In this document: positions 24,441 to 30,919 of the stretch, one piece after another
Layout: every line of letters begins with the position of its first letter
How positions within the stretch are numbered: the stretch's first letter is position 1
Source of the DNA: Siminovitchia sp047228825
GTDB lineage: Bacteria; Bacillota; Bacilli; Bacillales; Bacillaceae_C
NCBI RefSeq assembly: GCF_047228825.1
Contig: NZ_JBFEGN010000023.1
Coordinates: 1 to 42,802 of the forward strand
Direction of reading: 5' to 3'
Length of the DNA stretch: 42,802 nt
Notes under the pieces: generated by a model
What the model was told of the DNA's origin: nothing
Databases searched by the model: none
Seen by the model: the letters and a program-made list of their open reading frames with translations, nothing else
Translations under genes and position numbers: made by a program

Positions 24441-25440
24441 TCAAGCAAAAGCACATATCGCCATTCCAATGGGCGACCCGGCAGGGATTGGACCAGAAAT
24501 CACTGTCAAATCACTGGCTAAAGCTGAAATTTATGACGTGTGCAAACCGGTCGTAGTTGGTCATACTGAAGTAATGAAAAAGGCACTGGCCGTTACACAC
24601 ACAAATCTTGAAATCAATGAGATTTCTGAACCGGAAGAAGGCAAATATGAGCACGGAACCATTGATATGATAAACCTCGACAACCTGAACATCGATCATC
24701 TCGAGTGGGGCGTTGTGCAGGCTCAATGCGGACGGGCCGCCTTTCAGTACATTAAAAAATCGGTGGAACTTGCACTGGAGGGAAAAGTTGCAGCGATTGC
24801 TACAACTCCCATCAACAAAGAGTCTCTCAAAGCAGGCGAAGTGCCCTATATAGGACACACTGAAATGCTTGAAGATCTGACGAACTCCAGGGACCCATTG
24901 ACAATGTTTGAAGTAAGGAACCTGCGCATTTTCTTCCTGACCCGCCATGTATCGCTTAAAGATGCCATCTCCCAAATGACCAAAGAAAGAGTATTTGAGT
25001 ATATCGGGAGATGTGAAGAAGCATTGAAACGTCTGGGAGTCGAAAATCCGCTCATCGCCGTTGCCGGATTAAATCCCCACAGCGGGGAAAATGGCTTGTT
25101 CGGCCGTGAAGAAGTTGATGAAATTAAACCCGGGATTGAGATGGCTGTTGAAAAAGGATACCGCGCGGTTGGCCCCGTTCCAGCCGACTCCGTATTTTAC
25201 CAAGCACTCCAGGGCAAATATGATGCTGTTCTCTCCTTGTACCATGATCAAGGTCATATTGCGGCAAAAATGACCGACTTCGAGCGGACAATTTCAATTA
25301 CAAACGGCCTGCCATTTTTGCGTACATCAGTGGACCACGGAACAGCATTCGATATCGCCGGCAAAAACATCGCCAGCAGTGTCAGCATGGAAGAATGCAT
25401 CAAACTGGCCGCAAAATATGCTCCGAACTTCCGTTCATAA
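24433..25440 (+). CDS. pdxA2: 4-hydroxythreonine-4-phosphate dehydrogenase family, PdxA2 type
   Basis: 335 residues. PdxA family hallmarks are the N-terminal MGDPAGIGPE and the metal-binding histidines H172 (LTRHVSL), H216 (LNPHSGE) and H271 (YHDQGH); GHTEML at about 141-146 and VDHGTAFDIAG near the end are also present. PdxA proper serves pyridoxal phosphate synthesis; the PdxA2 branch, coded beside DUF1537 kinases, oxidises 4-phospho-D-threonate or D-erythronate with NAD+ and decarboxylates it to dihydroxyacetone phosphate. The overlap of 8 bp with the kinase gene and the GntP permease downstream favour the catabolic role; Bacilli normally make PLP through PdxST. AAAGGGAG precedes the ATG. 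Confidence 0.9.
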   Translation: MVNQAKAHIAIPMGDPAGIGPEITVKSLAKAEIYDVCKPVVVGHTEVMKKALAVTHTNLEINEISEPEEGKYEHGTIDMINLDNLNIDHLEWGVVQAQCGRAAFQYIKKSVELALEGKVAAIATTPINKESLKAGEVPYIGHTEMLEDLTNSRDPLTMFEVRNLRIFFLTRHVSLKDAISQMTKERVFEYIGRCEEALKRLGVENPLIAVAGLNPHSGENGLFGREEVDEIKPGIEMAVEKGYRAVGPVPADSVFYQALQGKYDAVLSLYHDQGHIAAKMTDFERTISITNGLPFLRTSVDHGTAFDIAGKNIASSVSMEECIKLAAKYAPNFRS

Positions 25441-25457
25441 AACACAGGTTGTAAACT

Positions 25458-25481
25458 CTCTTGGGACGCGATTCCCAAGAG
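25458..25481 (+). other. Intercistronic hairpin between pdxA2 and gntP-type gene
   Basis: Perfect 9-bp stem CTCTTGGGA/TCCCAAGAG with a 6-nt loop and no T-run. It is probably an mRNA stabilising or processing hairpin that sets different levels of enzymes and permease, not a terminator. Confidence 0.6.
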
Positions 25482-25515
25482 GGTTATGAAATAAGAAATT
25501 TAGGGGGTTAAAAAA

Positions 25516-26895
25516 ATGGCAGAAGTCACAGCTTCAGGAGGCCAAATGATGTTTGGCCTGGTATTAGGGATAGTCCTTTTAATTTTCTTAGTTTTAAAAA
25601 CAAAGATTCATGCTTTTTTGGCACTTATTCTCTCCGCTTCCGTGACCGGTCTCGTAGGGGGCATGAAGGCGTCCGATGTAGTAACGGCAATTACTGAGGG
25701 ATTTGGTTCTACACTTGGTTCGATAGGTATCGTGATCGGCTTTGGGGTCATGATGGGAAGGATTCTCGAAGTTTCCGGGGCTGCCGAGCGAATGGCCTAT
25801 ACGATTGTAAAAGTACTGGGAAAGCGCAAGGAAGAATGGGCGCTTGCAATCACTGGATATATTGTTTCCATTCCCATCTTTGTTGACTCGGCATTTGTCA
25901 TTTTATCATCCCTTGTTAAAGCGCTTTCGAGGAAAACCGGTAAATCTGTCCTTTCCTTGGGGGTAGCTCTTGGCATCGGACTGGCTGCTACTCACCATGC
26001 GGTGCCACCTACTCCCGGCCCGCTCGGAGTTGCCGGTATTTTCGGAGTGGATATCGGGATGATGATCCTTTGGGGACTTGTTTTGACGATTCCCATTATT
26101 ATTGTGGGCGTTTTTTATGCAAAATGGCTTGGAAAAAAAATCTATCAAATTCCGGATGAAACAGGCCTTGATTACATTCGCCCAGAAAAAGAAATCACGG
26201 TGGAGGATTATTTGGCTGTCAGTGAATCCAAGAATCTTCCCTCATTAACGAGAGCCATGCTTCCAATTGTCATTCCAATCCTGTTGATTTTTGCAAATAC
26301 ACTGCTCGCCGCGCTTGAACTGTCCGGCGGCATTTATGATTATATTACTTTCCTTGGATCACCCATCATTGCAGTTGGCATCGGCTTGATTTTTGCCATT
26401 TATGGGCTTTATGGGCACGTCAAACAATCCGAGGCACTGGACAGAATGGAAGAAGGGATTCAGACCTCCGGCATCATTCTGCTTGTAACAGGGGCAGGCG
26501 GCGCTCTGGGCAACGTACTTCGTACAAGCGGGGCAGGCGATTTTATCGCGGAACAGATTGCCAGTATCCAAATGCCGGCTATCCTGATCCCATTTATTAT
26601 CGCTTCAGTTGTACGTTTGATCCAGGGAAGCGGAACAGTTGCGATGATTACGGCAGCATCTATTTCCGCCCCCATTTTGACAGGACTTGATGTCAATATG
26701 GCGCTTGCCGCACAGGCAGCTGCCCTTGGAGCCATGGTTTTCTCATACTTCAACGACAGCCTGTTCTGGGTAATCAACCGTATGCTCGGCATTAAAAATG
26801 TGAAAGAGCAAATCCTGACTTGGTCCGTCCCGACTACCTTGGCATGGGGAACTTCCCTTGTCATGCTTTTAATTGTCAACGCTATTTTCGGATAA
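25516..26895 (+). CDS. GntP family gluconate/C4-acid-sugar permease
   Basis: 459 residues, about 12-14 membrane segments, the normal length for GntP proteins. Typical segments are VLGKRKEEWALAITGYIVSI, the substrate-site region THHAVPPTPGPLGVAGIFG, and RLIQGSGTVAMITAASI near the C-terminus. The family imports aldonic acids by proton symport; next to DtnK and PdxA2 the expected substrate is D-threonate or D-erythronate. TAGGGGG lies eight bases before the ATG. It is the last gene of the operon, followed by a strong terminator. Confidence 0.92.
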   Translation: MAEVTASGGQMMFGLVLGIVLLIFLVLKTKIHAFLALILSASVTGLVGGMKASDVVTAITEGFGSTLGSIGIVIGFGVMMGRILEVSGAAERMAYTIVKVLGKRKEEWALAITGYIVSIPIFVDSAFVILSSLVKALSRKTGKSVLSLGVALGIGLAATHHAVPPTPGPLGVAGIFGVDIGMMILWGLVLTIPIIIVGVFYAKWLGKKIYQIPDETGLDYIRPEKEITVEDYLAVSESKNLPSLTRAMLPIVIPILLIFANTLLAALELSGGIYDYITFLGSPIIAVGIGLIFAIYGLYGHVKQSEALDRMEEGIQTSGIILLVTGAGGALGNVLRTSGAGDFIAEQIASIQMPAILIPFIIASVVRLIQGSGTVAMITAASISAPILTGLDVNMALAAQAAALGAMVFSYFNDSLFWVINRMLGIKNVKEQILTWSVPTTLAWGTSLVMLLIVNAIFG

Positions 26896-26973
26896 GAAAA
26901 GCGCTGCGTCTTTCTTACAAGTAAGAGGTGGGAGTTTGGATTGATTAAATTGCGAACTGCCAAAAAAAGCTGT

Positions 26974-27007
26974 ACACCCTCCGCCTAAATAGGCTGGAGG
27001 GTGTTTA
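26974..27007 (+). terminator. Terminator of the D-threonate operon
   Basis: Long stem: ACACCCTCC/GGAGGGTGT outer and GCCTA/TAGGC inner arms, separated by one bulged base, followed by TTTAAG. Confidence 0.85.
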
Positions 27008-27095
27008 AGTCTATCTACTAAGAAGAATGGGGCAAGAAGCCGAGTCAATGACAATCTGCTGCTCTCATAATTGCAGGAGTGCAGTTAAGTGCACC

Positions 27096-27119
27096 AGTGG
27101 CATGGGCCACTATTTTTTG
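27096..27119 (+). terminator. Orphan terminator hairpin
   Basis: AGTGGC-ATGG-GCCACT followed by ATTTTTTG. No gene precedes it within the gap, so it is either a backup to the operon terminator, the end of an unrecognised small RNA or a remnant. Confidence 0.55.
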
Positions 27120-27250
27120 TTTGGCCAATGTTTAAAACGCTGGCCGCTCCGCTTATATAATCTATATACAATGAATGTAAGTGCTTAACACGCAATCATT
27201 TTAGACGATCGGTATTTATTATGAATTGGCCCGGCAAGCCAATGCCGTTA

Positions 27251-27393
27251 CCCGCGCCGGCGTTATTTCACCGAAAACGGTCAAAGGAACGGGACCCCAT
27301 TGCCCGCGCCCGAAAACGGTTAAAGGAACGGGCTCCCATTGCCCGCGCTGGCGTTATTTCGGTGAAAACGGTCAAAGAACGGAGTCCCATTAC
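27251..27393. repeat. Three-unit tandem repeat, 52/39/52 bp
   Basis: Units begin CCCGCGC at 27251, 27303 and 27342 and share GAAAACGGT[CT]AAAG (27273, 27312, 27364) and CCCATT at the end. The middle unit lacks a 13-bp block containing GGCGTTATTTC. Confidence 0.85.
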
Positions 27394-27636
27394 CGATCTT
27401 TTCGGGTATAGAATACGAATAGTCAAAAAAGGATGGGAGATCAATGACTAGACGCAATGGCTTTTTGTCAGATTTTTACGTTTGCATTCAAAAATTCATT
27501 TTTATATAGGACCCTTATGATTTTTAACTCTTGGAAAAGAAACAGCGGGGAAATCCTATCTTCCTTTCGGATATTTGCCTGATTAGCAACGTGCCCAGTA
27601 TATGCTCTTTGAAAAAGAGCTGTACTAAAAAATAAT

Positions 27637-27663
27637 CAGGCGGCCTTATGTGTGAAGGCCGCC
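27637..27663 (-). terminator. Terminator of the 27665-28201 gene
   Basis: Perfect 9-bp stem GGCGGCCTT/AAGGCCGCC (27639-27647, 27655-27663). On the minus strand it starts one base after the stop codon and is followed by TGATTATTTTTTAG. Confidence 0.85.
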
Positions 27664-27664
27664 T

Positions 27665-28201
27665 TCATATTTCATTCAACTGTTCGCTTTCCATTTCGTA
27701 ATGCACTTCATCAATGATCCATTTGTTTCCATTGATTTTTTTATAAAAGATGGTCAATGTCGCAGGCCCGTATAATTCAACGGAGCTGAACTGGCTGATA
27801 GACATCTCCGTATCGCTTAATTTTTTGAATTCGTATGGAAGTTCGCTGTCAAACCAGAGCGGAGGCTCAGTCGGAATGTGTTCCAGCACTCCATTTTTCT
27901 CAATAAAAAAAGCGTTGAGAAACTCTTCTGCCAAATCTAAGTCACTTACATTTTTATAATAGTTCATATAGTCTTCTTTCGTTTTTAAGCCAAGGCTTTT
28001 TCCATCAGGATGAAGCGGAAGGATAAAATCGTCCGCAAGATCAACAGCCATTTTCTCCATCCCTCTTTTATCATTGACGTTGTTCGCTCCGCTGCCCTCG
28101 AGCTGGATGGCTTGTGGAGTATGTATGCCGGAATCCCCGGGGGTATAAGAAAAGAACAAACATGTGGCTGCTAACAGGTTCAACATCATTGGCGCGGGCA
28201 T
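27665..28201 (-). CDS. Secreted or membrane-associated protein of unknown function
   Basis: 178 residues. The N-terminus (MPAPMMLNLLAATCLFFS) is a short hydrophobic signal-like segment; LAATC resembles a lipobox but has Thr before Cys, so lipoprotein processing is doubtful. The mature part is acidic, and its last third (LYGPATLTIFYKKINGNKW followed by IIDEVHYE) has the alternating strands of NTF2-like (SnoaL-like) domains. I do not recognise a named family. The ribosome binding site AGGAGG selects the ATG at 28201; an ATG two codons upstream sits directly against the purine run. Monocistronic with its own terminator. Confidence 0.65.
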   Translation of the reverse strand: MPAPMMLNLLAATCLFFSYTPGDSGIHTPQAIQLEGSGANNVNDKRGMEKMAVDLADDFILPLHPDGKSLGLKTKEDYMNYYKNVSDLDLAEEFLNAFFIEKNGVLEHIPTEPPLWFDSELPYEFKKLSDTEMSISQFSSVELYGPATLTIFYKKINGNKWIIDEVHYEMESEQLNEI

Positions 28202-28401
28202 ATACATTCCTCCTCTTTTTATATGATCAAGTTATTGTATTTATGATTTTCCCTAATGCTCAGGCGGCAAACTCATTAATTGATTCGGTAAGAAAAAAAG
28301 CTGCGGATTTCGGGAAATTCCCGGTTATTCCAGCAGCTTTTTACCAAAAAATCTATTTGATTGGCATCCAAATCTCATGATTCCAGTAAATGCTTCTCCA
28401 T

Positions 28402-28485
28402 TTAGTCTATGGCTTTTTGCAAAGCTTCAGCCAATGCCATGCTGATCAGGACAGTTAAAAATGGCGGTATTATGATTGAATTCAT
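28402..28485 (-). CDS. Possible 27-aa hydrophobic peptide
   Basis: ATG to TAA, 27 codons. The product (MNSIIIPPFLTVLISM then ALAEALQKAID) reads like a small amphipathic or membrane peptide. No ribosome binding site is visible, and the ORF starts just behind a terminator, so expression is doubtful. Confidence 0.2.
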   Translation of the reverse strand: MNSIIIPPFLTVLISMALAEALQKAID

Positions 28486-28493
28486 CAGCTTTT

Positions 28494-28530
28494 TTGAAAA
28501 AATACGGCCGGCCCTTCCCTAAAGGCCAGC
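28494..28530 (-). terminator. Terminator of the DUF3238 gene
   Basis: GGCCTT/AAGGGCC stem with one bulge (about 28511-28527) followed on the minus strand by TATTTTTTC, about 45 nt behind the stop codon. Confidence 0.6.
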
Positions 28531-28571
28531 TTCTGTTTTTCCTGAAATCATTTTTTACATAATCCATCTGA

Positions 28572-29795
28572 CTACCCTTTATAATTGGAAACCCTCCAAT
28601 AGATCACAGTATTGGGTTCAGCCGGCCACTCTGTTCCCTCGCTTTGATGCAGGGTTGTCCATGATCGCTGTATCCCATGCTTCAAATACACTTCGTGATT
28701 GGGAGCCTGCTCATGCATTCCGGCAATGTCATAAAATCCGCTCCGTAAAAAAGCAGCCCAAACTTGATAGTCGACGGCGGGCGCATCGGCCAAAGGATTT
28801 TCAACCGAGTGCTTCAACACGAAGGAAGCTTTATTCTCTTCCACTTCTACATCTTCCAAGTAGATGCCCTCATCGGAAGGAACCACTTCCCCCTTCAATT
28901 TTCTCAGCATCCCATACCCTTTCATTTTCCCTATGTCTTTGTTCAACCTGATCTCAAATTCATCAGCTGTTACAACAATTTCGGCCATCGAGCGGTAATC
29001 CTTGGATGCGGGATCAAAGCCGCGCCCATCGCCTTTAAAATAGCGGTACGGGGACGCGTCATCCGGATTTTTTATCCAGCTCTTTCTCAAAAATGTTTTA
29101 TACAGGAATTGCCATTCCTTTTTCTCGGATGGCGCATCACCAGATTTTAATATCTCTTCCAACGGATCCAACACTTTTGTCATATGGAATTTTTCGATGG
29201 CGGCTTCCGGAAGCTTCTCATCATTCGAATCTTGTTCAAACCCCGGCAAAGGCCGTTCAGCGTACACGCGATATGTATATGCCACCTGGCTCCTTACCCA
29301 GCGGTCTACAAAGAAAGGCTCTTCCACTTTGGCAATTCTTTTGCCGTTCTGGTAAATGGCATATTCTTCAACGCCTTCAATTGGCTCCCACTCCATCGCA
29401 ACCAAAGACCGCGAAATAATAGTGGTTTGAATGCATTCTTTTAGCACATTCTCCGATTCCCTGAATTTAGCGGCCGTTGAAGTTTGGACTTTTATCCGTT
29501 CCGGCGAACTTCTTCTGGCCCCTATTTCAATTGTATAAAAATAGGCAGTCCCCGCAGCCAATTCACTGTCCGTAAAGGATTCATCCTCCCCTTCATAAAT
29601 CAGCCGGCCTTCTCTGTAAATCCGGAACGGCCCCTTTCCGCTCTTAAAATGAAAAATGATGTCATTTGTTGTCTGCTCAATCGACTCAATCGGGAAGCTT
29701 TTTGGATACGACATCTTTTGCTGAAGCTTTTTACCAATCATTACAAGGGCTGTTCCAATAAAGCTGATTAACGGTATCAAATAGCGCCTGACCAT
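28572..29795 (-). CDS. DUF3238-like protein with fibronectin III-like modules
   Basis: 407 residues. An N-terminal hydrophobic segment (about 5-22) suggests an anchor or signal. Two beta-sandwich, FN3-like stretches follow (about 38-105, with FRIYREGRLIYEGEDESF; and about 120-190, with YAIYQNGKRIAKVEEPFFVD). The C-terminal half (about 225-400) contains FKGDGRGFDP and FYDIAGMHEQAPNHEVYLKHG and ends with IYWRVSNYKG; it resembles DUF3238, found in Bacillus proteins of unknown role. The ATG at 29795 has GCGAGGA upstream; the longer frame has 17 more codons without a signal. Single gene. Function unknown; an extracytoplasmic location is likely. Confidence 0.65.
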   Translation of the reverse strand: MVRRYLIPLISFIGTALVMIGKKLQQKMSYPKSFPIESIEQTTNDIIFHFKSGKGPFRIYREGRLIYEGEDESFTDSELAAGTAYFYTIEIGARRSSPERIKVQTSTAAKFRESENVLKECIQTTIISRSLVAMEWEPIEGVEEYAIYQNGKRIAKVEEPFFVDRWVRSQVAYTYRVYAERPLPGFEQDSNDEKLPEAAIEKFHMTKVLDPLEEILKSGDAPSEKKEWQFLYKTFLRKSWIKNPDDASPYRYFKGDGRGFDPASKDYRSMAEIVVTADEFEIRLNKDIGKMKGYGMLRKLKGEVVPSDEGIYLEDVEVEENKASFVLKHSVENPLADAPAVDYQVWAAFLRSGFYDIAGMHEQAPNHEVYLKHGIQRSWTTLHQSEGTEWPAEPNTVIYWRVSNYKG

Positions 29796-30099
29796 ATAAT
29801 TGTCCTCGCTTTCCCTTAGAAAAATTGCATTTTGAACCAGTGACAAGAACCCATCATATCCTGCATCAAGAAGGGATGGTGATGATCTCGTCAGGTGAGT
29901 TTTTTCAGGAAATGCTCTCTATATATTGTATCGCCATTTTGGGGTGAGGCGCCAGAAAAAGGAATATCCCAGGTAAAGAATCAATGCCTGTGCTGACACA
30001 AATTCTATTAATTAGGGGATTTCCCCTATACCATCGGCCTCCTGCTTTGATTATGGTTAGAGTAGAAATTTTATAGAATGTCAGAAAGAAGGTTAACGC
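29796..30099. other. Upstream region of a decayed sulfide oxidoreductase gene
   Basis: No gene is seen. A palindrome TAGGGGA-TT-TCCCCTA (30013-30028) about 70 bp before the pseudogene start looks like a former operator. TTGATT and TATAGA upstream of the ATG may be promoter remains. Confidence 0.4.
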
Positions 30100-30640
30100 A
30101 TGAAAAACTCTTTTAAAGTTGTTATTGCCGGAGCCGGCACAGCCGGAATATTTGTCGCAGCGCGTTTACTTCGGAAGTCACATCATTTAGCTAATGACAT
30201 AGCTATAATGATCCCGCACAAAAACACTATTATCAACCGCTATGGACGCTTGTTGGCGGAGGAGCCGCGAAAAAAGAAGATTCCGAGCGTGATATGGAAA
30301 GCCTCATTCCGGAAGGAGCCGTTTGGATTCCACAAGCTGTCGATGCTTTTGATCCAGATCATAACAAAGTTATTTTAAAAGATCAAACAGCCGTTACCTA
30401 TGACTACTTAGTGGTCGCTGCCGGAATCGAAATCGACTGGGACTCCGTTAAAGGTTTAAAAGAGGCACTCGGCTCCAAAAATGTCTGCAGTAATTATTCA
30501 TTTGAGCATGTGCACTACACATGGGAAACGATTCGCAATTTCACTTCCGGAACAGCCTTGTTTACACATCCGAATTCCCCGGTAAAGTGCGGCGGTGCCC
30601 CCCAAAAAATCATGTACCTTGCGGAAGATTATTTCCGTAA
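30100..30640 (+). pseudogene. Sulfide:quinone oxidoreductase-type flavoprotein, frameshifted 5' part
   Basis: The frame from 30100 gives a good Rossmann start (VVIAGAGTAGIFVAARLL). Near 30215-30225 one base is missing; downstream the match continues in another frame with PLWTLVGGGA, ERDMESLIPEGAVW, YDYLVVAAGIEIDW and HPNSPVKCGGAPQKIMYLAE, the last carrying the conserved Cys of sulfide:quinone oxidoreductases. Similarity stops at about 30640 (AEDYFRKKKIR), so roughly the second half of a protein of about 400 residues is gone. The original product was a membrane-associated FAD enzyme oxidising sulfide to polysulfide and reducing quinone. The gene cannot make an active enzyme. Confidence 0.85.
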
Positions 30641-30880
30641 AAAAAAGATACGTAAACTTTTTGAACTCGACATTTTCGAATAATGAACAGCATGCAAAGC
30701 TCGAAAAGGCTCCCCAATTGTTCATAAACCGATTGGATGCTGAAAACCTCGGTATCGAAAACGGCTCGCTCCGGATATGGAACGAAAGAGCGAATGTGAA
30801 ATGGCCTATGAAAGATCAAAGTACGGGAATGCCAATTTCCATCGTAATTTTCGGGAACACAAAAAGAAAAAAACGAAAGA
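30641..30880 (+). pseudogene. C-terminal fragment of a molybdopterin oxidoreductase
   Basis: Directly joined to the SQR fragment is a stretch reading FLNSTFSNNEQHAKLEK, PQLFINRLDAENLGIENGS and RIWNERANVKW. This is the cofactor-binding C-terminal domain of DMSO-reductase-family molybdoenzymes (pattern: lineages of FINP-x-DA-x-x-LGI-x-x-G-x-x-V-x-[IV]-x-N). The usual Val before RIWN is missing and the end of the domain is scrambled, so there are further small lesions. About 90 % of the parent gene is absent. The junction is best explained by a deletion that removed the SQR 3' half and most of the molybdoenzyme gene. Confidence 0.7.
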
Positions 30881-30900
30881 AAACATATAGTTTCCTTTCG
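30874..30900 (-). terminator. Terminator of the LtaS gene
   Basis: Arms CGAAAGAAAAC and GTTTCCTTTCG (30874-30884, 30890-30900) pair apart from one position; on the minus strand a run of Ts follows (complement of 30861-30873). It lies 20 nt after the stop codon. Confidence 0.8.
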
Positions 30901-30919
30901 CCTGGATTTCAGCACTTAT

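Larger units (their letters stand above)
26896..27664. other. Gene-poor 770-bp gap
   Basis: It contains the operon terminator, a second terminator-like hairpin (27096-27119), a three-unit tandem repeat (27251-27393) and the terminator of the next minus-strand gene. A GCTCTTT-GA-AAAGAGC hairpin is at about 27604-27620. The 76-codon ORF at 27221-27451 is read through the repeat and lacks a ribosome binding site. Confidence 0.5.
28202..28571. other. Intergenic region with two hairpins
   Basis: A long inverted repeat AAAAGCTGC/GCAGCTTTT (about 28296-28343) encloses GGGAA-A-TTCCC and could form a bidirectional terminator, and the terminator of the DUF3238 gene is at 28494-28530. A 27-codon minus-strand ORF lies between them (next entry). 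Confidence 0.5.

Noticed and set aside
27221..27451. A 76-codon Arg/Lys-rich ORF
   Set aside because: It is translated from the 52/39-bp repeat, lacks a ribosome binding site and resembles no protein.
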